Source: JBCCFK01 sp965262315 (lineage in GTDB: Bacteria; Actinomycetota; Acidimicrobiia; Acidimicrobiales; UBA8592). From it: DNA of 20,952 bases. Positions 15,027 to 20,952 of this stretch are shown piece after piece (the stretch's first letter is position 1; every line of letters begins with the position of its first letter). The translations under genes were made by a program, and so were the position numbers. The notes under the pieces are model-generated. The model did not search any database. It was not told where the DNA came from and saw only the letters and a list, made by a program, of their open reading frames with translations. Location: assembly GCA_965262315.1 (NCBI GenBank), contig CBDHFJ010000154.1:1-20952 (forward strand), in the 5' to 3' direction.

Positions 15027-15084
15027 TCCGAGAACCGGCCGGACAAAGGTGAATCACAAGGATGTAATTCCGGCGCGCGTCCAC

Positions 15085-15090
15085 TAGGTT
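15085..15090 (+). promoter_or_regulatory. -10 box of smc (leaderless type)
   Basis: TAGGTT lies 7 nt before the GTG at 15098, with no Shine-Dalgarno sequence. The spacing matches the other leaderless starts. Confidence 0.42.
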
Positions 15091-15097
15091 CGCGACG

Positions 15098-15874
15098 GTG
15101 TTCTTGAAGTCGTTGACCCTCAAGGGGTTCAAGTCGTTCGCCGACTCGACCGTGCTCGACATGGAGCCCGGTGTGACCGTCGTCGTTGGCCCCAACGGCA
15201 GCGGCAAGTCCAACGTGGTCGATGCCATCGCCTGGGTGCTGGGCGCCCAGGCGCCCTCGGCGGTGCGGTCCCAGAAGATGGACGACGTCATCTTCGCGGG
15301 CACCGCGAAGCGGCAGGCGCTCGGTCGTGCCGAGGTCTCGCTGACCATTGACAATTCCGCGGGTCTGCTGCCGCTCGACTTCGAGGAAGTCACGATCACC
15401 CGCATCCTGTTCCGCGACGGTGATTCCGAGTACTCGATGAACGGCGTGCCGTGCCGACTGCTCGACATCCAGGAGCTGCTGTCGGACTCGGGCGTGGGCC
15501 GCCAGCAGCACGTCATCGTGTCGCAGGGCCAGATCGATGCCGTCCTCAACGCCCGGGCCGAGGATCGGCGATCCGTCATCGAGGAGGCCGCCGGCGTCCT
15601 CAAGTATCGGCGCCGCCGCGAGAAGGCCGAGCGTCGGCTCAGCGCCACCGAGGACAACCTCACACGCGTGCAGGATCTGCTGCGCGAGGTGCGGCGCCAG
15701 GTCCGGCCGCTGGAACGTCAGGCCGAGGCGGCGCGGCGCCACGGTGATCTGCTCGCAGAGCTCACCACCCTCCAGATCCATCTGGCCGGTCGCGAGATCG
15801 ACGCCCTGCGCGGCCGTCGCCAGGTGGTGCGGACGCAGCGGCAGGAGATCGACCAGCAGGTTGTGACTGATTGA
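15098..15874 (+). pseudogene. smc: Chromosome segregation protein SMC, truncated at contig junction
   Basis: SMC is the ATPase of the condensin-like complex that compacts and separates chromosomes. Only about 258 residues are present of roughly 1,150-1,200. The N-terminal head is complete up to the coiled coil: MFLKSLTLKGFKSFADST, Walker A GPNGSGKSN at residues 31-39, WVLGAQAPSAVRSQKMDDVI, the Q-loop VSQGQID at 141-147, then RSVIEEAAGVLKYRRRREKA and the start of the coiled coil. Homology and high-GC codon use end near position 15,860, and a chance TGA follows at 15872. The start is the GTG at 15098. The break coincides with a change of genome type, so the gene is probably intact in the real organism. 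Confidence 0.93.
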
Positions 15875-15875
15875 A
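15855..15875. other. Junction between two genome types (probable chimeric contig)
   Basis: Left of this point the sequence is high-GC actinobacterial smc. To the right it becomes AT-rich non-coding DNA followed by alphaproteobacteria-like genes with different codon use. No insertion-sequence gene, terminal inverted repeat, tRNA or target duplication is seen at the boundary. Confidence 0.85.
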
Positions 15876-16056
15876 GCAAATAATCCGTGAAAGTCTCTTT
15901 CTAACTTAATGTAAAAAATTAGAAAAATTGATAGACCAGAGATAAAAGTCCACTGAAGAGCGGTTTGCGCCTTCGCGTTGACCAAAATTACACCATATAA
16001 TTGTATTGAATGACCTCTGGCGGCAGGATCAGGACATAAGTCACGAGCGCCCAGAG
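15875..16056. other. AT-rich non-coding stretch upstream of TadE genes
   Basis: This stretch of about 180 bp is much richer in A and T than anything else here. It holds a 7-bp inverted repeat (TTTCTAA at 15898-15904, TTAGAAA at 15919-15925, 14-nt loop) and a TATAAT hexamer at 15996-16001. A TTGACC occurs at 15978, but the 12-bp spacing is too short for a standard promoter. It is likely the 5' regulatory region of the pseudopilin genes. No gene is supported. Confidence 0.5.
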
Positions 16057-16593
16057 ATGATCACTCCGCAGACTGCCCGTAACCGCCTCTTCCGACTTGT
16101 CCGTGACCGGCAAGGCAACTCAGCAATTGAGTTCGGTCTTATTGCATTGCCCTTTTTCATTTTGGCCTTTGGTATTCTGGAGGTCGGACTGATCTTCTGG
16201 GGTAATTACGAACTTGATAATCTGACTAAGAGCGCGGCCCGTCTGGTCCGGACAGGCCAGGCTCAACAGGGAAATTTAACGCAAGCCCAAATGGTCGCGG
16301 GCGTCTGCGACAAGGCGATCGTACTGACCAAATGCGCAACCAAATTGCGGCTGAGCGTGCAATCCTTTGCCAATTTTTCTTCAGTCAAAGCCCCAACGCC
16401 AACGAACAAGAAAGGCAATCTGCGAAAAAATTTCCCGTATCAGGCGGCCGGACCATCGCAGGTCGTGCTGGTCACGGCCTTTTATGAATGGTCTCTGATC
16501 GGCCCCAGCTCCTTTGCTCTGTTGAGCAACCTTGCCAATGGCAACTATCTCGTACAGTCCGCGGCTGTTTTTGAAACCGAACCATTTCCATAA
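16057..16593 (+). CDS. TadE-like pseudopilin
   Basis: The product has 178 residues from the ATG at 16057; a TTG at 16006 would add 17 residues. The N-terminus has a short basic leader (RNRLFRLVRDRQGNS) followed by GNSAIEFGLIALPFFILAF, the glycine/glutamate processing motif and hydrophobic helix of TadE/TadG pseudopilins (class III signal peptide), then a soluble periplasmic part. These proteins are minor components of Flp/Tad adhesion pili. The prepilin peptidase, ATPase and major Flp pilin are not in the window. A second TadE-like gene follows after 19 bp, so the two form an operon. Confidence 0.8.
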   Translation: MITPQTARNRLFRLVRDRQGNSAIEFGLIALPFFILAFGILEVGLIFWGNYELDNLTKSAARLVRTGQAQQGNLTQAQMVAGVCDKAIVLTKCATKLRLSVQSFANFSSVKAPTPTNKKGNLRKNFPYQAAGPSQVVLVTAFYEWSLIGPSSFALLSNLANGNYLVQSAAVFETEPFP

Positions 16594-16612
16594 GGCGAAC
16601 ACAGAGCATCTC

Positions 16613-17125
16613 ATGAAACTGGTCACAGACAATAAAGGCTCAGTCCTGATCGAGGCCGCGCTCGCCATGCCGGTCATCGTGATGCTTCTGCTAGCTACCG
16701 TCGAATTCGGTCAGGCGTTTACCGCGAAGCGCAAGATGGGCCAGGTTGCCAGCACAGCGGCGGACCTCGTAGCACGCGCAGGCTGTGTGACCCGGTCGCA
16801 GCTGCAGGATATTTCCGCGATCGGCAAAACAATTCTAAGCCCCTATCCGTCCGCTTTGCTTGGGCTTCGAATTACCAGCGTGAGCGCGAAATCGACGGTG
16901 CAATGGAGCTTTGCGTCAGGAACGCTTTCGCCCGCCCCAACCGGCGCGGCCTTCGCACTGCCGAAGAGCCTCGCCGGGCAGGGCAAACCGATCGTTGTTG
17001 CGGAGGCGAGTTATAAATTCACGCCAACCATCGGGAAGTTCCTGATTGGCGGCGTGACTTTTTCCAAGGCGTCCTACAATTTCTCACGACTGGCTGGCGC
17101 TGTGGCGCTGCAGGCGTCCTGTTGA
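16613..17125 (+). CDS. Second TadE-like pseudopilin
   Basis: The product has 170 residues. It begins MKLVTDNKGSVLIEAALAMP, a short charged leader, the G...E processing motif and a hydrophobic helix (MPVIVMLLLATVEFGQAF), then a soluble domain with TAADLVARAG, as in TadE/TadF proteins. The ATG at 16613 is chosen because the leader is then the right length; the longer frame upstream overlaps the first gene. It probably works with the first pseudopilin as a heteromeric pilus-associated subunit. It converges on the DUF3604 gene across a 69-bp gap with no clear terminator. Confidence 0.78.
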   Translation: MKLVTDNKGSVLIEAALAMPVIVMLLLATVEFGQAFTAKRKMGQVASTAADLVARAGCVTRSQLQDISAIGKTILSPYPSALLGLRITSVSAKSTVQWSFASGTLSPAPTGAAFALPKSLAGQGKPIVVAEASYKFTPTIGKFLIGGVTFSKASYNFSRLAGAVALQASC

Positions 17126-17194
17126 AACGCTGTCGGGCGAAAATGTGATTCAGGAGCCGACATAAGAGTGGCCGGCGTTCTTCTGCCAAAGTGA

Positions 17195-19498
17195 TCAACG
17201 ATAAATGTAGATCGGGCTGGTCCAGGCGCGTGTTCCGTCTTCGAGAGAGACACGGATGTAAAGCGGATTGTCGCCGGACGATTTCAGCTCAACGCTCCGT
17301 GAGAACTTTATAGATGTATGCGGATTCTTATCCGGCATCCAGACGACGCGAATAAAGCGGGGAAGAATACCGCTATTGTCGAAAATGCGGTCCTCATAGC
17401 CAATCTCCGCTAGCGGAATATCGCATTCGATCAGTGGTGTTGTCAGTTTCAGGCTGCCTTGCGTTCCATTGTCGAGGATTGCTTCAAACCCGCCGATGTT
17501 ACCCGTCGTCAAGGCCTGCCATTTCAATTTATGTGCGTCAATCTGCTCCAAAGTCTTGTCGCGGTTGAGGAAATTGATCGGGCGGGCCTCGCGGATCGAT
17601 GCACCGCTGAACTCGGCGGCGCCGTCCCAGATGACCTGCCGGAAGCGTCCGCGATATTCGGCGCCCTCCCAAATCACACGGATACGGCTTCCGAGATCGT
17701 CTTTGCCGTAAGGGCGGATCGTCTCAATCAGATCGAGACCGTTGAAGACGTCGATCCGCTCGATTGGAGCCGCGGCAACGATCTCGGCGCTGAGCTCGAC
17801 GCCGCCTTCGGGCAAATGCACGATGTCGCCCATGAGCGCCGTGCTGGCCGGCGTTGGTTTCGGCGGAAACAGGGCGGGATCGTCGTGGAAGAGCTGGCCC
17901 TCCGTGTCAAGATCCGCTTGCAGATTGATGATCATACGCCCGGTCGGACCGCCGGTCGTTCCGTAATGGCGGCGCTTGCGCAGACAGTCGAGCAGGGCAG
18001 GGCGGCTCAGCTCCGGCATCAGATAGCAGGTGAGCCCGCCAATTGCGCCGAACTTCCCCGCGCCGGGATAGCTCGCGCCGGGACGCCCTTTATGGCCGTC
18101 GGAATTGGCGACGATGCCGACCCGGTAGCCCATTTCGAAAGCGTCTTGCACCAGCCATTCGAAGGTGCCCCAGGAGGAGTGCACCTCGACGGAGCGTTCG
18201 AACCGTCCGTCATGGGCGAGCTTGATATCGGCATAGCGTCCGCCGCAATGGGCAAAGCAGACCACGTCCCATTCCTCATTTGCGGCAAAGGCCTCGAAGA
18301 GCTTGCCCGCGGTGACGCAGTCGGTCTCGATATCGGAATGATCCTCGATCAAAGCATGGGACGAGCGGCGGATGGTGCGGCCTTCATTGGGAAAGTAGAC
18401 GTTGCGGTCGCCGCCGAGCGCTGTATTGCCGGACCATTCATAGCCGGGCAGAGCGACGAAGCGGCCCGGCTCGTCAAATTCGGACGTAAGGCGATTGAGC
18501 TCATCCCAGAATTCGCCGGTAATTTGAAAATCATTCCCCTGATGGCCGGTTGCATCGACGAATGCCAGATCGCGGGCAAAGGCGAAATATTGCCGGGCGC
18601 TGCCGGTGCCGATGGTCTCCTCCGATTGCCCGTGCAGGTCGCCCCAATAATGCAGGAAAGGCGTTTCACGGACGATTCTCAGCGGATTGCTCTTTGCAAC
18701 GGTTTGCCCGTCGCTATCAATAAGTTCGATCTCAAAGTCGCCCTCGGCTTCTGCCGATAGACCGTCAACCGTAAACGCACGCTGTCCAGGCGCGAATGTA
18801 AAGTTTTCAGGCAGCCCGGCAATCGGTGTGCTTGCACGCAGGGTGAAGGTCTGGTCGCAGCGGTCGGACGGATTGCCCCAGCGGTCCTCGCCTTTGAGCT
18901 TCAAAGAAAACGGCTCGCCGACGCGCCGCAATGTCGGAAGCACCGCCACATAGCGCTCCGGCTTGCCCGGAACGAGCGCGATTTTCGGCTGGTCGGGCAC
19001 GGGCTGAAAATTGAAGGTCGCAATCGGATCGACCAACACACGGAATTCATAGGTGTCCTCGCAAAAGGTTTGCAGCCGCATGCCGGGCGATCCGTCTTCG
19101 GTCACGCCAAAGCGCACCACGATCCGGTCGCCTTCGCTGAGATAGCCTTTAACGACTTTGATATAGAGTGTGCGGTCCCACGGGCGGATATTGGCTTTCG
19201 GGTCGAAACGATAATCGAGCACGGCGCCGTTGGAGGCCTCAACAGTGCAGTAGTTTGGTGCTTTGGGGTCGGTAAATTGCGGATTGGATTGGTCGGAGGC
19301 GAAGCGGAAACAGATGCGCAGTGCGCCGGAATCGTCGATGCCGTAGACGCCCGCCGTGTAAATCAATGTGAAGGACGCATATGATCCGGCTTCGAATGCG
19401 CCGGACGGTGTCAGCTCAGCAGAACCAAGCAACTCCGGCGCTATCGCGTGTTTGATAGCGCCACTATCGATGGCCTCCCAAGGCCGTCCCTCAGACAT
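17195..19498 (-). CDS. DUF3604 (PHP-like) protein
   Basis: The product has 767 residues. The N-terminal third is beta-rich, with sequences such as YTAGVYGIDDSGALRICFRF that look like all-beta domains. The central part has PHP-like metal-binding signatures: HYWGDLHGQSEETIGTG (about residues 282-298), FAHCGGRYADI (about 413), EVHSSWGTFEW and NSDGHKGRPG (about 462). The C-terminal part is another beta region. DUF3604 proteins are thought to be metallohydrolases, but the substrate is not established. No signal peptide is evident, so it is probably cytosolic. AAGGAA lies 6 nt before the ATG. There is a 133-bp gap to the nitroreductase gene upstream. Confidence 0.86.
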   Translation of the reverse strand: MSEGRPWEAIDSGAIKHAIAPELLGSAELTPSGAFEAGSYASFTLIYTAGVYGIDDSGALRICFRFASDQSNPQFTDPKAPNYCTVEASNGAVLDYRFDPKANIRPWDRTLYIKVVKGYLSEGDRIVVRFGVTEDGSPGMRLQTFCEDTYEFRVLVDPIATFNFQPVPDQPKIALVPGKPERYVAVLPTLRRVGEPFSLKLKGEDRWGNPSDRCDQTFTLRASTPIAGLPENFTFAPGQRAFTVDGLSAEAEGDFEIELIDSDGQTVAKSNPLRIVRETPFLHYWGDLHGQSEETIGTGSARQYFAFARDLAFVDATGHQGNDFQITGEFWDELNRLTSEFDEPGRFVALPGYEWSGNTALGGDRNVYFPNEGRTIRRSSHALIEDHSDIETDCVTAGKLFEAFAANEEWDVVCFAHCGGRYADIKLAHDGRFERSVEVHSSWGTFEWLVQDAFEMGYRVGIVANSDGHKGRPGASYPGAGKFGAIGGLTCYLMPELSRPALLDCLRKRRHYGTTGGPTGRMIINLQADLDTEGQLFHDDPALFPPKPTPASTALMGDIVHLPEGGVELSAEIVAAAPIERIDVFNGLDLIETIRPYGKDDLGSRIRVIWEGAEYRGRFRQVIWDGAAEFSGASIREARPINFLNRDKTLEQIDAHKLKWQALTTGNIGGFEAILDNGTQGSLKLTTPLIECDIPLAEIGYEDRIFDNSGILPRFIRVVWMPDKNPHTSIKFSRSVELKSSGDNPLYIRVSLEDGTRAWTSPIYIYR

Positions 19499-19631
19499 TC
19501 GCTGTTCCTTCTCTACCTTGTCGCCCCGGAGTTAATCCAGTGCCCACTCGTACCCCCAACCCAAATTTTGCTCGTTGGAATAGGAATGGATGCCTGATCA
19601 GGCCTATGGCGTTTCCGGGATGACAGCCCTG

Positions 19632-20495
19632 TTATTCCAATTTGAAACCACAACGACGCACATAGGCGCCCCAATCGGCGCGTTCTTCGCCGGCATATTG
19701 GCGCGCCTTGTCTTCCGACCATGTATAGCGTTCTACTTCGCCGAAACGGTCTACGGCGCGTTGTTTCGTCATCGGCTGAACAGCGTGACGGCGCATATCA
19801 TAGGCGTCGACTGCCTCCCGGATACCGTCCTCGCTGAAGCGGTTGCGATGGACTGTGGCCGAGAGAGGCAGACGCATGGCGATGCGTGGCTCTGGAAATT
19901 TCGGCCAGCCGAGACCAAGACCGCACATCGGGAAGATATGGTTTGGCAAATCCATCAGCTGGCTGATGTCCTCGGCATGGTTGCGGACCGCGCTGATTGG
20001 CGTACAGCCGAGGCCGCATGCTTCGGCAGCAAGGACAAAAGCTGTCATCGCTATGCCTGCATCGACCGCCGCATTGAAGAAAGCGTCGAGATGGTCGTTG
20101 GCGAAAGGCTTGCCGCGCCAGTCGTGGATCTGACGCTGCCGGCGGTTATTGCCGCAGAAGATAAGCATGGCGGGCGCGCCGGCGATCCAGTCCTGAGCCA
20201 GCGGACCGCTGGTCAGCATTGCGTCGAGCTGACTCCGGAGCGTGGGATCGTCTACGATGATGATGTCGCGCTGCTGAAGGTCGCTCTTGGTCGGTGAGGC
20301 AAGCGCCAGCGCGCAAAGCGTCTCGATCAGCTCCGGAGCAACGGGCTCGTCGCGAAAGTGGCGGCAAGACCCGCGCGCCGCGAGCTTTGTCCAGAATTGG
20401 GGCGTCTCGCCATCAATGTCCGTGAAGAGACGATCTACGTTATCGCCAAAACGGTAAAGCAGGTCGCCGCGCAGCTTGTCTCCCGTTTGGCTCAC
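19632..20495 (-). CDS. Nitroreductase-family oxidoreductase
   Basis: The product has 287 residues. Typical features are ARGSCRHFRDEPVAPELIETL near the start (the RRSxRxF region that binds FMN phosphate), LALASPTKSDLQQRDIIIVD, then VDAGIAMTAFVLAAEACGLG and CTPISAVRNHAEDISQLMDLP, and the loop CGLGLGWPKFPEPRIAMRLP. This is closest to NfsA-type or NADPH-dependent FMN oxidoreductases. The substrate is unknown. The ATG at 20495 overlaps the stop of the upstream fumarase-like gene by 4 bp (ATGA), with AAGGA just before, indicating translational coupling. Confidence 0.87.
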   Translation of the reverse strand: MSQTGDKLRGDLLYRFGDNVDRLFTDIDGETPQFWTKLAARGSCRHFRDEPVAPELIETLCALALASPTKSDLQQRDIIIVDDPTLRSQLDAMLTSGPLAQDWIAGAPAMLIFCGNNRRQRQIHDWRGKPFANDHLDAFFNAAVDAGIAMTAFVLAAEACGLGCTPISAVRNHAEDISQLMDLPNHIFPMCGLGLGWPKFPEPRIAMRLPLSATVHRNRFSEDGIREAVDAYDMRRHAVQPMTKQRAVDRFGEVERYTWSEDKARQYAGEERADWGAYVRRCGFKLE

Positions 20496-20952
20496 AAGAC
20501 TTCATCCTTGCGGTCGTCGGTTTCGCCAAAGCGATGCAGCGCTGGTGGTTTCAGTCCCTCATAAAGTTTGTCCAATCTTTCATTGACTGTATCACCATGA
20601 TCAGCCAGCAGGGAATTGCCCTTTAGGTCACTGTCCACGATGAACGGACCGAAATTCTCCACTTCGAAAAGCCACATGGCCTGCGCGATTCCGAGCTCGT
20701 CGAGCCAGTGAACGGCCTGTACATCCTTCACGCCGCGTCCAAGCAATGCGCCAGTCCCGTAGCCGACCGTAGTCAGATAAATTGCGCCGCGAGGAGCGAG
20801 AACGGTCTTGTAATCCTCGCGCGACATGCCGCCTTTGCCAATTATGATCTTCGTATCTGTTAGATCCAGCCACTTCGCCATCCATTTCGAAAAGCGGAAG
20901 CTGGCTGTGGCCGTCACACCGCCAATATTGTAACCGCCATCGGGCTTTGGCG
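20492..20952 (-). CDS. Class I fumarate hydratase / tartrate dehydratase-like, C-terminal part
   Basis: The frame enters from beyond the window end (PKPDGGYNIGGVTATASFRF) and ends at 20492, so the GTG-initiated piece is not a true start. It matches the beta domain of the iron-sulfur hydro-lyases: SKWMAKWLDLTDTKIIIGKG with KGG, APRGAIYLTTVGYGTGALLG, then VQAVHWLDELGIAQAMWLFE and VENFGPFIVDSDLKGNSLLA. Class I fumarases interconvert fumarate and malate with an oxygen-sensitive [4Fe-4S] cluster; the cluster cysteines of the alpha domain would lie outside the window. The C-terminal tail (LKPPALHRFGETDD) is more like single-chain class I fumarases. The overlap with the nitroreductase gene suggests a shared operon. 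Confidence 0.85.
   Translation of the reverse strand, partial: PKPDGGYNIGGVTATASFRFSKWMAKWLDLTDTKIIIGKGGMSREDYKTVLAPRGAIYLTTVGYGTGALLGRGVKDVQAVHWLDELGIAQAMWLFEVENFGPFIVDSDLKGNSLLADHGDTVNERLDKLYEGLKPPALHRFGETDDRKDEVL

Noticed and set aside
15023..15985. Minus-strand open frame starting with a hydrophobic, membrane-like stretch
   Set aside because: The hydrophobic part comes from AT-rich non-coding DNA and the rest is antisense to smc, so the frame crosses the chimeric junction.
15978..16001. TTGACC/TATAAT promoter for the TadE genes
   Set aside because: The two hexamers are only 12 bp apart, too short for a standard sigma-70 promoter; TATAAT alone may still be used.
15855..16060. Insertion of a mobile element into smc
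   Set aside because: No transposase, integrase, terminal repeats, target duplication or tRNA attachment site is visible, and the downstream genes are ordinary chromosomal genes.
17459..18760. 433-codon plus-strand open frame opposite DUF3604
   Set aside because: It is antisense to a protein with clear metal-binding signatures and shows no family motifs of its own.

Overview
The window looks like two unrelated bacterial genomes joined end to end. Positions 1 to about 15,860 are very GC-rich, with codon use dominated by G/C third positions. They carry a housekeeping block in an order typical of Actinobacteria; the domain variants and the many leaderless promoters suggest an Acidimicrobiia-like lineage (inference). 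From about 15,860 to 20,952 the base composition, codon use and gene content change abruptly to a moderate-GC, alphaproteobacteria-like sequence (inference). The switch falls inside smc, which is cut to its N-terminal quarter.

Actinobacterial part, left to right. The minus strand carries the start of an FAD-linked sugar-lactone oxidase that needs a frame change near codon 17, then ATP-type PEP carboxykinase (pckA) and a short cold-shock-domain protein. A DAK2/FakA-type protein follows on the plus strand. Next come a convergent SRPBCC protein and a GNAT acetyltransferase on the minus strand, then recG coupled to a second GNAT gene on the plus strand. A three-gene minus-strand operon follows: a 58-residue zinc-ribbon-like protein, a VOC protein and an NTF2-like protein. 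From 9,291 onward a long plus-strand run holds rsmD, coaD, a 68-bp tandem repeat, an Rv2927c/DivIVA-like coiled-coil protein, DUF177, rpmF, plsX, acpP, rnc, a degenerate Fpg-like protein and smc. This run links CoA synthesis, ribosome maturation, phospholipid and fatty-acid synthesis, RNA processing and chromosome organisation. Several junctions are 4-bp stop/start overlaps.

Alphaproteobacterial part. Two TadE-type pseudopilin genes lie on the plus strand. On the minus strand are a 767-residue DUF3604 (PHP-like) protein, a nitroreductase-family protein and the C-terminal part of a class I fumarase-like enzyme, which overlaps the nitroreductase gene by 4 bp and runs off the window.

Most notable points: (1) three perfect 68-bp repeats after coaD, each carrying a Shine-Dalgarno site, an ATG and a 23-codon ORF whose TGA overlaps the next ATG; (2) a CCC-TGA shifty stop immediately afterwards, where a +1 shift is needed to read into the coiled-coil gene, with two further apparent +1 shifts elsewhere; (3) an Fpg-family protein in the mutM position that lacks the catalytic proline and most zinc ligands; (4) a repeated -10/start spacing that indicates leaderless transcription; (5) the smc junction, most simply an assembly chimera.
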